Under the pieces are notes generated by a model. That model did no database searches, was not told the DNA's origin, and saw nothing but the letters and a program-made list of their open reading frames with translations. DNA of 64,000 nt from Herbaspirillum rhizosphaerae. GTDB taxonomy: Bacteria; Pseudomonadota; Gammaproteobacteria; Burkholderiales; Burkholderiaceae_D. A program made the translations under genes and the position numbers. Below are positions 15,719-24,987 of this stretch, one piece after another. The first letter of the stretch is position 1. The number at the start of each line of letters is the position of its first letter. The stretch covers positions 124,001-188,000 of the forward strand of contig NZ_LFLU01000002.1 in the NCBI RefSeq assembly GCF_001189965.1, read 5' to 3'.

Positions 15719-17122
15719 ATGTCGCAACTCAATACCAATCCCGCTGCCAATGCAGTGTCCCGCAATCCGGCTACCGGCGAACTGATCGCCGCCTACGCGT
15801 TCCAGACGCCTGCCGAGGTGGAGCGCCTGCTCGACGATAACGCCGCCGCCTTCAGCATGTGGCGCGCCACCCCGATGGCGGCACGCGTCGCCGCCTATCG
15901 CCGCCTCGCCGTCGCCTTGCGCGAGAACGCCGAAGCACTCGCCGCCACCATCACTTCCGAAATGGGCAAGACCATCGCCGCCGCCCGCGCCGAGGTCGAA
16001 AAATGCGCCGTCACCATCGACTGGATTGCCGAACATGGCCCGGCCATCCTCGCCGATGAACCGGTCGCGGTGGACGGCGACGATCAGGTCCACGTGTCTT
16101 ACCTGCCGATCGGTAGCATCCTGGCCGTCATGCCGTGGAATTTTCCGCTGTGGCAAGTGGTGCGCGCCTCCGGCCCGATCATGCTGTCCGGTAACGGCTT
16201 CATTCTCAAACACGCTCCCAATGTGATGGGGTCGGCCTATGCCCTGCAACGCATGTACGAGATCGCCGGTTTTCCGCAAGGCCTGTTCGCCAACCTGAAT
16301 GCCGACAACGACACCGTCGCCCACGTGATCGAAGACCCTCGCGTCGCAGCCGTCACGCTCACCGGCAGCATGCGCGCCGGCGCCGCGGTGGCCTCCCTGG
16401 CCGGCAAGGCGCTCAAGAAGAGCCTGCTGGAACTGGGCGGCGCCGACGCCTTCATCGTGCTGGCCGACGCCAACATCGACCTGGCCGTGAAGGCGGCAAT
16501 CGAAGCCCGCTTTCAAAATGCCGGCCAGGTCTGCCTCGCAGCCAAGCGCTTCATCCTCGAGAAACCCATCGCCGCCGAATTCACCCGCAAGTTCGTCGCC
16601 GCCGCCGGCCGCTTGACGACCGGCGATCCTCTGGATGCCTCGACCACGATGGGCCCGATGGCGCGCAGCGATTTGCGCGATGAATTGCACCGGCAGGTCG
16701 AACGCACGCTGGAAGCCGGCGCCACCCTGCTGCTCGGCGGCTACAAGATCGACGGGCCCGGCAACTTCTATGCGCCGACGGTGCTGGCCGATGTGACGCC
16801 CGGCATGGCCGCGTTCGATGAAGAAACCTTCGGCCCGGTCGCTCCCATTACGGTCGCCGAAGACGCGGAACACGCCATCGAGCTGGCCAACACCAGCGAC
16901 TACGGCCTGGGCGGCAGCCTGTGGACCGGCGACGTCGCCCGCGCCCAGCGCATCGCCCGACGTCTGGAAACCGGCGGCGTGTTCATCAACGGCTTCTCGG
17001 CGTCGAACGCGCGCATTCCGGTCGGCGGCGTCAAGAAGAGCGGCTATGGACGCGAGCTGTCGCATTTCGGCCTGCGCGAATTCACCAATGCCCAGGCGGT
17101 CTGGGCCAAGACGGTCGGCTGA
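15719..17122 (+). CDS. Aldehyde dehydrogenase, succinate-semialdehyde dehydrogenase-like
   Basis: The protein is 467 aa, of the NAD(P)-dependent aldehyde dehydrogenase superfamily, close in pattern to succinate-semialdehyde/GabD-type enzymes. Visible are the cofactor-binding MPWNFPLWQVVR, VTLTGSMRAGAAVA, the general-base Glu at about 238 in LLELGGADAF, the catalytic Cys at about 272 in FQNAGQVCLAAKRF, and the C-terminal PVGGVKKSGYGRELS. GGAGGC precedes the ATG at 15719. It heads a unit with an ene reductase and a hydrolase, suggesting aldehyde or electrophile detoxification (inference). The true substrate is open. Confidence 0.9.
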   Translation: MSQLNTNPAANAVSRNPATGELIAAYAFQTPAEVERLLDDNAAAFSMWRATPMAARVAAYRRLAVALRENAEALAATITSEMGKTIAAARAEVEKCAVTIDWIAEHGPAILADEPVAVDGDDQVHVSYLPIGSILAVMPWNFPLWQVVRASGPIMLSGNGFILKHAPNVMGSAYALQRMYEIAGFPQGLFANLNADNDTVAHVIEDPRVAAVTLTGSMRAGAAVASLAGKALKKSLLELGGADAFIVLADANIDLAVKAAIEARFQNAGQVCLAAKRFILEKPIAAEFTRKFVAAAGRLTTGDPLDASTTMGPMARSDLRDELHRQVERTLEAGATLLLGGYKIDGPGNFYAPTVLADVTPGMAAFDEETFGPVAPITVAEDAEHAIELANTSDYGLGGSLWTGDVARAQRIARRLETGGVFINGFSASNARIPVGGVKKSGYGRELSHFGLREFTNAQAVWAKTVG

Positions 17123-17166
17123 TGCCGGGCTTGTCTCCACTCACATCCACCTCAAGGAAATCCATC

Positions 17167-18279
17167 ATGTCAAACTTCTCCAGCCCGGTGTTGCAACCGG
17201 TCACGATCGGCGATCTGCAACTGAAAAACCGCATCGTCATGGCGCCGATGACCCGCAGTCGCGCGGACAACTTCGGCGTCCTTCCCGACTACGCCGCCGA
17301 CTACTATGCCCAGCGCGCCGGCGCCGGCCTGATCGTTACCGAGGCGACCAACATCTCGGCCGAGGCACGCGGCTATCCGCGCACGCCGGGCATCTGGAGC
17401 GAGGCCCAGGTCGCGGCATGGAAGCATGTGACCGATGCCGTGCACCGCCGCGACGGAAAAATATTCCTGCAGCTCTGGCACACCGGGCGCATGTCGCATC
17501 CAGACATGCTGGCGGGCGCCTTGCCGGTCGCGCCGTCGGCGATCAAGCCGCACGGCCAGATCCGGGTGCATGACGGCATGAAGGATTTCGTGACGCCGCG
17601 TGCGCTGCGCACCGATGAGATTCCGGCGATCGTCGAAGACTATCGACGCGCAGCCGCCAACGCCAAGCGCGCCGGTTTCGACGGCGTGGAAATTCACTCG
17701 GCGAACAATTATCTGCTCGAGCAATTCGTGCGCGACAGCACCAATCGCCGCATCGACCAATACGGCGGCTCGCTGGAAAATCGCCTGCGTTTTCCGCTGG
17801 AAGTGGTCAAGGCGGTTCTCTCCGTGTGGGACGCGAAGCGCGTCGGCATCCGGATCTCGCCCACCACCACCGCGCCCGGCGACACCGCGCTCGACAGCGA
17901 CACGATGGGGACCTTCAGCGCCTATGTCGATGCACTGTCTGCGCTGGACTTGCTCTACATCCACGACATCGAAGGCGTGACCCAGCTGAGCCGCGAGGCC
18001 GATGAAGGCATCAGCTTCGCCGCCCTGCGCCGACGCTTTAGCGGCGCCTATATCGGGAATAACCAATACACGCTGGCCCTGGCTGAAAAGACGCTGGCTG
18101 CCGGCGACGCCGATCTGTTCAGCATAGGGCGGCCTTTCATCGCCAATCCGGATCTGATCGACCGGCTGCGCAACAACGCACCGCTGGCCGAGGCGCCCAA
18201 AGAGTATTGGTACGGCGGCGATGCCAGAGGCTATTCCGACTGGCCGGCCATGCAGGCGGAGATCGCCGCTGCTGCCTGA
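17167..18279 (+). CDS. Old yellow enzyme family alkene reductase (NemA-like)
   Basis: The protein is 370 aa. FMN-dependent ene reductases reduce the activated double bonds of N-ethylmaleimide, enones or nitro esters with NAD(P)H. The barrel start LQLKNRIVMAPMTRSRAD and the substrate-binding pair in EIHSANNYLLEQFVRDS (His-x-x-Asn) are present, followed by NRRIDQYGGSLENR and the C-terminal phosphate-binding SIGRPFIANPDL. The ATG at 17167 has AAGGAA upstream, 44 bp after the dehydrogenase stop. The pairing with an aldehyde dehydrogenase and a DJ-1 protein fits a reactive-electrophile response. Confidence 0.92.
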   Translation: MSNFSSPVLQPVTIGDLQLKNRIVMAPMTRSRADNFGVLPDYAADYYAQRAGAGLIVTEATNISAEARGYPRTPGIWSEAQVAAWKHVTDAVHRRDGKIFLQLWHTGRMSHPDMLAGALPVAPSAIKPHGQIRVHDGMKDFVTPRALRTDEIPAIVEDYRRAAANAKRAGFDGVEIHSANNYLLEQFVRDSTNRRIDQYGGSLENRLRFPLEVVKAVLSVWDAKRVGIRISPTTTAPGDTALDSDTMGTFSAYVDALSALDLLYIHDIEGVTQLSREADEGISFAALRRRFSGAYIGNNQYTLALAEKTLAAGDADLFSIGRPFIANPDLIDRLRNNAPLAEAPKEYWYGGDARGYSDWPAMQAEIAAAA

Positions 18280-18319
18280 TTCACTGCCTGATTCACTGCC
18301 TGACCCACTGCCCGGGCAA
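18272..18319 (+). repeat. Four degenerate 12-bp tandem units over the end of the ene reductase gene
   Basis: CTGCCTGATTCA occurs twice in tandem (18272-18295), followed by CTGCCTGACCCA (18296-18307) and CTGCCCGGGCAA (18308-18319). The stop codon TGA at 18277-18279 lies in the first unit. Confidence 0.8.
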
Positions 18320-18392
18320 GATTCCGCAAGCCATTTTTTACTTTGCAGTTTTCAATGACGTCATCCCACCTTACTTTTTTTGGAGAATCAAC

Positions 18393-19160
18393 ATGAACAC
18401 AACGACCCGTATTGCATCCTCGCTTGCATCCGCATTCGCCCTCGCGGCAGCAGCAACATTCAGCAACGCCGCCATCGCCGCGCCCGTCAAGAACGTCGTG
18501 CTGGTCCACGGCTTTTTCGCCGACGGCTCCGGCTGGAAAGGCGTGGCCGACATCCTGACGCGCGACGGCTATAACGTCGCCGTGGTGCAGGAACCGGAAA
18601 CCTCGTTCGCCGAAGACGTCCAAGTGACCACGCGCGCCATCAATGCCTTCGACGGCAAAAGCATCCTGGTCGGCCATAGTTATGGCGGCATGGTGATCAC
18701 CGAAGCCGGCGTCAACGCCAAGGTCGCGGGCCTGGTCTACGTCTCGGCGTTCCAGCCCGAGGTCGGCGAGAGCCTGCTGAACCTGGTCAAGAAAATGCCG
18801 CCGGCCGGCGAATCCATCAAGCCCACCGGCGACGGCCATCTCCATGTCGATCAGGCGCTGTTCCATGCCGATTTCGCCGCCGACCTGCCGGCAGCGGAAG
18901 CCAGGTTCATGGCCATGTCGCAAGTGATGCCCGCAGTCCAGACGGCCGCCGCGCCGGTTACGCAGGCAGCGTGGAAGAGCAAGCCGAGCTGGGCGGTGAT
19001 CACCACCGCCGACCGCACGGTCAATCCCGAGCTGCAGCGATTCATGGCGGCGCGCGCCGGCAGCAAGACGGTTGAGATCAACGGCAGCCACGCGGCGTTC
19101 ATCGCGCATCCGGAGGACGTAGCGAAGGTCATCGAGAAAGCCGCCGACCTGGCCGACTGA
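18393..19160 (+). CDS. Exported alpha/beta-hydrolase
   Basis: The protein is 255 aa with an N-terminal signal peptide (ATG at 18393 after TGGAGA; hydrophobic stretch to about residue 30, cleavage near AIAA). The fold's oxyanion segment VLVHGFFADGSGW and nucleophile elbow LVGHSYGGMV (Ser at about 96) are intact, and the catalytic His is probably in the final GSHAAFIAHP. It resembles the salicylate-esterase-like or EstC-like single-domain hydrolases. The substrate is unknown. It follows the ene reductase by 113 bp on the same strand, and the next unit starts behind a second copy of the 97-bp leader. Confidence 0.85.
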   Translation: MNTTTRIASSLASAFALAAAATFSNAAIAAPVKNVVLVHGFFADGSGWKGVADILTRDGYNVAVVQEPETSFAEDVQVTTRAINAFDGKSILVGHSYGGMVITEAGVNAKVAGLVYVSAFQPEVGESLLNLVKKMPPAGESIKPTGDGHLHVDQALFHADFAADLPAAEARFMAMSQVMPAVQTAAAPVTQAAWKSKPSWAVITTADRTVNPELQRFMAARAGSKTVEINGSHAAFIAHPEDVAKVIEKAADLAD

Positions 19161-19187
19161 ACCCGGCCGCCATGCCGGCATGCTGCT

Positions 19188-19284
19188 GCCGGTGAGCGCC
19201 ACTCATAGGATAACAAGACGCCTTCCTGAGATAGCAGGGCTTGCTTAAAGTGACATCAGAGCAGTTCAGGAACAAGGCTCTTTC
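19188..19284 (+). repeat. 97-bp leader repeat, copy 2, with dyad at 19258-19281
   Basis: This is the second copy of 15605-15701, with 13 substitutions and no gaps. The dyad is preserved as AGAGC and GCTCT around GTTC-AG-GAAC, although the two central bases and the right-hand spacer differ. The copy includes sequence that in copy 1 is the 3' end of the XRE gene (here noncoding), so copy 1 appears ancestral (inference). A GGAAAT ribosome binding site follows before the ATG at 19320. Confidence 0.8.
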
Positions 19285-19319
19285 ATCTCACCCACATCGT
19301 TTTTTTAAAGGAAATCGCC

Positions 19320-19997
19320 ATGAACGTTAAGCATGTATTGTTTGTTTTGACAAACACTCCCCAGATCGGTCCCAACAACCGCGCCACCGGTTATTTCTTC
19401 TCCGAGGTCGCCCATCCCTATGAAGTGTTCGACCATGCCGGCATCGCCATCGAATACGCTTCGCCGCTGGGCGGCACACCGCCCGAAGACGGCTTCGACG
19501 AAACGGATCCGGCCCAGCAAGCCTTCCGCGACAGCAAGGCAATCCGCCGCATGGCGCGCAGCCGCAAGCTGTCTGAAGTCGACGTCCTGGATTACGATGC
19601 CGTCTTTTTCCCGGGCGGCCTGGGACCGATGGTCGACATCGCGGTGGATCCCGAAGTGAAGCGCGTGGTCGCCCGCGCCTGGGAAGCCGGCAAGATCGTC
19701 GCCGCCGTGTGCCACGGCCCGGCGGCATTCCTGGGCGTAACGCTTGCCGACGGCACGCCGCTGATCCGCAATCGCAAGCTGACCTCGTTCTCCAACGACG
19801 AAGAAGCCGGCTACGCGCAAGCCGATGTCCCCTTCCTGCTGGAAGACGCCCTGCGTGCGGAAGGCGCCGACTATTCGGCAACGGACGTATGGCAATCCAG
19901 GGTCGTCGTCGACGGCCGTTTGTTCACCGGCCAGAATCCGGCATCCGCCGGCCCGCTGGCGCAGGCAATCGTTACCGCACTTCAAGGAGAAGCATGA
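19320..19997 (+). CDS. DJ-1/PfpI family protein (Hsp31-like class I amidotransferase fold)
   Basis: The protein is 225 aa. It carries the nucleophile elbow IVAAVCHGPAAFLGV with Cys at about 131, the following His, and the flavodoxin-like DVLDYDAVFFPGGLGPM. Relatives include Hsp31 glyoxalase III/protein deglycase and chaperone proteins that remove methylglyoxal. That would suit an electrophile-stress regulon. The stop overlaps the start of the small monooxygenase gene (ATGA), indicating coupling. Confidence 0.88.
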   Translation: MNVKHVLFVLTNTPQIGPNNRATGYFFSEVAHPYEVFDHAGIAIEYASPLGGTPPEDGFDETDPAQQAFRDSKAIRRMARSRKLSEVDVLDYDAVFFPGGLGPMVDIAVDPEVKRVVARAWEAGKIVAAVCHGPAAFLGVTLADGTPLIRNRKLTSFSNDEEAGYAQADVPFLLEDALRAEGADYSATDVWQSRVVVDGRLFTGQNPASAGPLAQAIVTALQGEA

Positions 19998-20299
19998 TGA
20001 GCGCAAGCACACCGATCACCATCGTCGCGCGTTGGCAGCCGGCCAGCGAATCCTATGACGACGTACTTGCCGTCATCCGCGAATTGCGTCCGAAGTCGCT
20101 GGCGGAACCGGGCTGCCTCGGCTACGAGGTGTATCAGGGCATGGACCAGCCGCGCACCGTGCTGCTGCTTGAGCACTACCGCGACGCGGAAGCGCTTGAA
20201 GCGCACAAGCAGTCCGAGCATTACCAGGCGCTGGTGGTGGGACGCGTGCTGCCCATGCTGGCCGATCGCAAGGTCGAGATCCTGCAGGCGCGTGCATGA
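19994..20299 (+). CDS. Antibiotic-biosynthesis-monooxygenase (ABM) domain protein
   Basis: The protein is 101 aa, a single ABM domain: TPITIVARWQPASESYDDVL, LAEPGCLGYEVYQG, VLLLEHYRDAEALEAHKQSEHY. These dimeric alpha/beta barrels include quinol monooxygenases such as YgiN. GGAGA precedes tandem ATG codons at 19994 and 19997. The first overlaps the DJ-1 stop by four bases. A quinone- or aldehyde-related redox role is likely, but the substrate is unknown. A terminator follows. Confidence 0.88.
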   Translation: MMSASTPITIVARWQPASESYDDVLAVIRELRPKSLAEPGCLGYEVYQGMDQPRTVLLLEHYRDAEALEAHKQSEHYQALVVGRVLPMLADRKVEILQARA

Positions 20300-20323
20300 T
20301 GCTGCGGTTTTGTGTTGAGTCGG

Positions 20324-20353
20324 GAAAAAAGCCTGCGTGAGCGGGCTTTTTTT
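20324..20353 (+). terminator. Rho-independent terminator after the ABM gene
   Basis: AAAAAAGCCTGC pairs with GCGGGCTTTTTT around a GTGA loop. The T-run is seven bases long. Confidence 0.9.
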
Positions 20354-20680
20354 AGGCCGGTATTTTATGGCGTCCGGTTTGATAGTTGTTTTTTTATAAC
20401 ACTATTCTGCTCATCGCCATAAGCCCGAGATCGGAGTGATCGACGTGGCATTATTAGGTATTATTCGACGCTGGCACCTTCGCGACCAGCGTCCTGTGGC
20501 GAACGATTGCCAGGCGTTCAGGCATCTCGTACAACACCGTCGGACGGTATATTTGCGCAGCCTGTGCAGACAGGCGTCCTCGCAGTTCTCCGGACAAGTA
20601 CACACTCAAACGCTGGTTCTGGTTAAAGACCGAAGCGGCCAGGTCCCGCAAGCAGCATCGATAGATTTTTGGAGTAGCAA
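20354..20680. promoter_or_regulatory. Upstream region of the response-regulator/hybrid-kinase operon
   Basis: No convincing gene is seen in this 327-bp stretch. It has an AT-rich part (20360-20410, with a T7 run) and another near 20450-20470, then GC-normal sequence up to GGAG at 20670-20673 before the ATG at 20681. It should contain the promoter of the two-component operon. I could not fix a -10/-35 pair with confidence. Confidence 0.4.
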
Positions 20681-21316
20681 ATGGGTAAGATTTTGATTGT
20701 CGACGACCATCCGGTTGTCCGGATGGCAGTGCGTACTTTATTGGAACGCGAAAATCATACCGTCGTGGCGGAAACCAACAATGGCATTGACGCGTTGAGC
20801 CTGGTCAAGGAGTTTGAGCCTGATCTGATCGTCCTCGATCTCACTTTGCCCAAGCTGGATGGACTGGAAATCATTGAGCGCTTTCGCGGTTTTAAAACTC
20901 CTGCCCAGGTGCTGGTGCTGACTTCACGTAATCCGCTCCATTTTGCGCATCGTTGCAAGATGGCCGGCGCAGCAGGTTTCGTATGGAAGCAGGGCGATCT
21001 GGAAGACCTCATCGACGCTGTCAAGGCGATCCTGAAAGGTAATACTTACTTTCCCAATATGGCAGTGCAGGATGCCCGCCATAACGATCGCCTGGCAAAC
21101 GAAACCGAACAACTGGCCAATTTATCCAACCGCGAAATGGAGGTGCTGCAATGCCTGGCCCAAGGCATGCTGAACCGGGATATCGCGGAACGCATGCTCA
21201 TCAGCGACAAAACGGTGAGCACGTACAAGACGCGCCTGTTGCTCAAGCTGAACATGAGCACCTTGCTCGAACTGATCGAATTTGCCAAGCGCAACGGCGT
21301 TGTCAGCGAACAATGA
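20681..21316 (+). CDS. NarL/LuxR-type response regulator (BvgA/EvgA/CblR-like)
   Basis: The protein is 211 aa. The receiver domain (about 1-120) has the acidic pair in ILIVDDHPVVRMAV, the phosphoacceptor Asp53 in LIVLDLTLPKLDG, and Lys in the GFVWKQGD segment. The LuxR-type helix-turn-helix (about 145-205) has LSNREMEVLQCLAQGMLNRDIAERM and ISDKTVSTYKTRLLLKL. The stop overlaps the kinase start (ATGA), so regulator and kinase are coupled as in bvgAS/evgAS. The adjacent fimbrial operon is the obvious target, as with CblR for the cable pilus of Burkholderia (established family precedent; the specific target here is inference). Confidence 0.92.
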   Translation: MGKILIVDDHPVVRMAVRTLLERENHTVVAETNNGIDALSLVKEFEPDLIVLDLTLPKLDGLEIIERFRGFKTPAQVLVLTSRNPLHFAHRCKMAGAAGFVWKQGDLEDLIDAVKAILKGNTYFPNMAVQDARHNDRLANETEQLANLSNREMEVLQCLAQGMLNRDIAERMLISDKTVSTYKTRLLLKLNMSTLLELIEFAKRNGVVSEQ

Positions 21317-24300
21317 AGAATGCTCTCTTTCGCTATGTGGCAGTGTTCTGCCTGTGCAGCATGGCGGCGCTCATGGCCAGGGCGGAAGACGATGCCGGAA
21401 AACTCTTGCAATTGCACGGTCGTTCGACGCTAAGCCACCTGGTCTTTCATCTCGACGGAAGCGACTGGAGCTGGCTCGGACGCAAACGGGAACTGGTGTT
21501 AGGCACCAGCCTGCCGGATGCGCCGCCGTTCGATATCAGTATCAGCGAACGGGATTATGAAGGCATATCGGCCGACTACATGGCCATCCTCGGAAAAATG
21601 ATGGGGGTCAAGGTCAGTGTGCGTCGTTTCGAGACGCGCCAGGCCGCGCTGCAAGCCCTGGCGAACCAGCAGATCGATCTGCTGGCAAGGTCTAACGATA
21701 TCGCCGGTTACGAAGATCGTTTTGTCCTGTCGTCGGCTTATGCTGCGGACATGCCGATGGAAGTAACGCGCACCGACGAGCAGGCAGGCGGCGCCGGCCA
21801 GCGTTTGCGCCTGGCGACGGTGGCGCACTATCGTCCGCTGCAGGTCATCCAGCAGCGCTACCCCAAGGCCCGGGTCGACACCTATCTCAGCTATCAGCAG
21901 GCGCTTGCCGCAGTGGCATTCGGTCAGGCCGACATGTTTCTGGGTAATGCCATCGCCGCAAACTACCTGATCTCCAAAAGCTACTACAACAATCTGCAGC
22001 TGGGTAATTTCAGTCCCCTGCCCGCCGGCAGCCTGAGATTTGTGCTGCGCAAAGAAGACCGGAATCTGCTGCGCAGCATCAACACTGTGCTGGCCGCCAT
22101 TCCCGGCGAGGAAAGCAACCAGATACTGAGCCGCTGGAGCCTCGGCAGCGAAGTCTATTTGTCGAACACACGGCTGACCTTGACCCCGCGCGAGCAACGC
22201 TGGCTGGAACAGCATCCCAAAGTCCCGGTGCTGGTCGACGGCTTGTACGCTCCGCTGACCTTTTTTGACCAGGACGGCAAATTCAACGGCATCACTGCCG
22301 ACATACTGCGCCTGATACGGATGCGCACCGGGCTGGAATTCGAAGCAGTGCGCACCGATTCGGCGGCGGATGCGGTCGACCTGCTGCGCACGGGCAAGCA
22401 ATATGTGATCGGTGCCCTGAGCATCAGCGAACAGCGCCAGAAGGACATCGACTTTACCCGTCCCTACATGATCAATCCCTTTGTCCTGGTCACGCGTAAC
22501 GTCGGCGATGCACCCGCCGGCCTGGCGCAGCTGGGCAAGGGGCCGTTGGCGCTGCCGTCCGGTAATTCGCTGATACCGCTGTTGCGCCGGCAGTACCCCG
22601 CCACGCAATTGATATTCGTCGACAGTACGATCGACGGCCTGGAGAAAGTCGCCAAAGGCGAGGCCGCCGCCACCATTACGCCACAGGCCGGCGCCGCTTA
22701 TTTTGTCACGCGCCATTTCAGGAACGAGCTGAAGATCGCGGCCGCGGTAGGCGACGAGCCTGCGCGCATTGCCTTCGGCGTGAGCCACGACGCGCCGGAG
22801 CTGCTGACTATCCTGGACAAGGCCTTGCAGAGTATTCCGCCGGAAGAGTTGGCGCTGCTGACCAGCCGCTGGCGCAGCAATGCCGAGGTCGCGGTCAGTC
22901 CCTGGCACACCTACCGCACCTACGTGTTCCAGATCGCAGCCGCAGTGGTTTTCCTGGCGCTGGGCTTTCTCATCTGGATCGCTTACCTGCGCCGTCAGAT
23001 CGGTCAGCGCAAGCGCGCCGAGCGCGCCCTGAGCGATCAGCTGGCGTTCATGAACACCCTGATCGACGACACGCCCCATCCGATCTATGTCCGCGATCGC
23101 CAGGCCCGACTGATCTTGTGCAATCCGGCGTACCTGAATTTCTTCGACGTCGAGCGGCAGCAGGTGATGGGCAAGACCCTGGAAGAAGCGGCGCTACACA
23201 GTAAAGAATTGCTGGAACGGTTCGGCCGCATCTATCGGGAAACGCTGCAAGCAGGCGCCCAGAGCGCCCAGGATATGGAAGTCGAAGTGCAGGGCAACCG
23301 CTTCCGCGTCTACCATTGGATCGGTCCCTACAAGGATTCGCACGGTCAGCTGGTCGGCGTCATCGGCGGCTGCATCGACATCACGGAACGCGACCGCCTG
23401 GTGCAGGAGCTGCTGAAATCCAAGGAACTGGCCGAAACCGCGAGCCAGGCCAAGAGCACTTTCCTGGCCACCATGAGCCATGAAATCCGCACTCCCATGA
23501 ACGCCATCATCGGCATGCTGGAACTGGCGCTCAAATACGCCGACCAGGGCCGCTGGGAACGCTCGTCCATAGAGGTCGCCTACAGTTCGGCGCAGTCCTT
23601 GCTGGACCTGATCGGCGATATCCTGGACATCGCCAAGATCGAGTCCGGAAAACTCGATCTGTTTCCGCAACGCGCCAACCTGCGTGAATTGATGGAATCC
23701 GTGGTGCGCGTGTTCGACGGTCTGGCGCGGCAAAAAGGCTTGCAGCTGCGTCTGCAAATCGATGCGCAGATACAAGACGACGTGCTGATCGATCCGCAGC
23801 GCTTCAAGCAGATCGCCTTCAATCTGATCAGCAACGCCGTCAAATTTACCGAGCGCGGTTCGGTTGCGGTGCGGCTGGAAGGCGACATGCAGGAGGGCGA
23901 CCGGCTGCAAGTCCGTTTGATCATCGAAGATAGCGGCATCGGCATCAGCGACGCCGACCAGGAAAAACTGTTCTCGCCGTTTGCCCAGGTAAACACCGCG
24001 AAAAACAACCTGCAGTCAGGCACCGGGCTGGGGCTGGTGATCAGCCGCAAGCTGACAGAAATGATGGGCGGCCGGCTGCAGCTTTCCAGCGAACCGGAGC
24101 TCGGGACCTTGGTCGTCGTATCGTTTTCGGTATCCACGCTTCCGCCGGTCGCCGCATCGGCGCCGGAGCAACTTGCCGACGATGAGAAAGCCGGAAAGAA
24201 CCGCAGCCTGCGCGTCCTGGTGGCTGACGATCACGCGCCGAATCGCATGGTGATTGCGCAGCAACTGCGTTTCCTCGGCCATCAGGTGAGCGTCGCCGAG

Positions 24301-24987
24301 GATGGCGCCGGCGCATTGGATTTGTGGGCGCCGGGCGCATTCGATGTGGTTGTTACCGATTGCAATATGCCAGGCATTGACGGCTACCAATTGGCGAACA
24401 TCATTCGCAGCAGCGAGCAAAATCAGCCGTATAGCGCTAAATGCATTATCTTCGGCTTTACCGCCAACGCCCAGGCGGAGGAAGTCGTGCGCTGCCGCAA
24501 CGCCGGCATGGACGATTGCCTGTTCAAGCCGGTCGGCCTGGAGCTGTTGCGCCAGCGCCTGGGCCAGGCGGCCGGTACCGGGGAGCGGACCGCACCCGCC
24601 GCCGGTCAGCTTGCGACGCCGGCGCCTGCAGCAGCGCCGCAATTCGAACAACTGCATCGGCTGTCGGGCGGCGACGCTGCCATCAGCATTGACTTGCTGC
24701 ACGCAATGCTAGCGACCAACCGCGAGGACGCGGCGCAGCTGCAGCAGTGCTTGCAGGGCGCGCAGTGGAGAGCGCTGGCTGACGTCGCGCATCGGATCAA
24801 AGGCGGCGCCCGCATCGCCAATGCCGAAGCCTTGATCCTTGCCTGCAGCGCCCTGGAACAAGCCTGTCATCAACTGATCGATATGCCTGACGTGCAGCGC
24901 AGGGCCGCTGCAGTGATGCGCGAAACGGCCGCACTGGAAGATCTGCTCAAGTCGGAACTGACCCGGCTGACGGCGATGCCGGATTAG
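21313..24987 (+). CDS. Unorthodox hybrid sensor kinase, BvgS/EvgS-like (SBP3-SBP3-TM-PAS-HisKA-HATPase-REC-HPt)
   Basis: The protein is 1224 aa. It has a signal peptide (about 1-24), two periplasmic SBP_bac_3 Venus-flytrap domains (about 55-290 and 300-530), one membrane segment (about 540-560) and a PAS domain (about 575-695). The transmitter has His723 in FLATMSHEIRTPMNAIIGM, N-box SNAVKFTERG and G-boxes DSGIGISDAD and GTGLGLVISR. The receiver has Asp1016 in VVVTDCNMPGIDG, and the HPt domain has His1160 in VAHRIKGGARIANAE. The full four-step phosphorelay is therefore intact. ATGA overlap with the response regulator makes the start at 21313 secure. It likely senses periplasmic ligands and controls the fimbrial genes downstream. 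Confidence 0.93.
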   Translation: MKNALFRYVAVFCLCSMAALMARAEDDAGKLLQLHGRSTLSHLVFHLDGSDWSWLGRKRELVLGTSLPDAPPFDISISERDYEGISADYMAILGKMMGVKVSVRRFETRQAALQALANQQIDLLARSNDIAGYEDRFVLSSAYAADMPMEVTRTDEQAGGAGQRLRLATVAHYRPLQVIQQRYPKARVDTYLSYQQALAAVAFGQADMFLGNAIAANYLISKSYYNNLQLGNFSPLPAGSLRFVLRKEDRNLLRSINTVLAAIPGEESNQILSRWSLGSEVYLSNTRLTLTPREQRWLEQHPKVPVLVDGLYAPLTFFDQDGKFNGITADILRLIRMRTGLEFEAVRTDSAADAVDLLRTGKQYVIGALSISEQRQKDIDFTRPYMINPFVLVTRNVGDAPAGLAQLGKGPLALPSGNSLIPLLRRQYPATQLIFVDSTIDGLEKVAKGEAAATITPQAGAAYFVTRHFRNELKIAAAVGDEPARIAFGVSHDAPELLTILDKALQSIPPEELALLTSRWRSNAEVAVSPWHTYRTYVFQIAAAVVFLALGFLIWIAYLRRQIGQRKRAERALSDQLAFMNTLIDDTPHPIYVRDRQARLILCNPAYLNFFDVERQQVMGKTLEEAALHSKELLERFGRIYRETLQAGAQSAQDMEVEVQGNRFRVYHWIGPYKDSHGQLVGVIGGCIDITERDRLVQELLKSKELAETASQAKSTFLATMSHEIRTPMNAIIGMLELALKYADQGRWERSSIEVAYSSAQSLLDLIGDILDIAKIESGKLDLFPQRANLRELMESVVRVFDGLARQKGLQLRLQIDAQIQDDVLIDPQRFKQIAFNLISNAVKFTERGSVAVRLEGDMQEGDRLQVRLIIEDSGIGISDADQEKLFSPFAQVNTAKNNLQSGTGLGLVISRKLTEMMGGRLQLSSEPELGTLVVVSFSVSTLPPVAASAPEQLADDEKAGKNRSLRVLVADDHAPNRMVIAQQLRFLGHQVSVAEDGAGALDLWAPGAFDVVVTDCNMPGIDGYQLANIIRSSEQNQPYSAKCIIFGFTANAQAEEVVRCRNAGMDDCLFKPVGLELLRQRLGQAAGTGERTAPAAGQLATPAPAAAPQFEQLHRLSGGDAAISIDLLHAMLATNREDAAQLQQCLQGAQWRALADVAHRIKGGARIANAEALILACSALEQACHQLIDMPDVQRRAAAVMRETAALEDLLKSELTRLTAMPD

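Noticed and set aside
20411-20696. Short frames on both strands before the response regulator
   Set aside because: No Shine-Dalgarno sequence or homology is apparent, and they overlap the probable promoter region.
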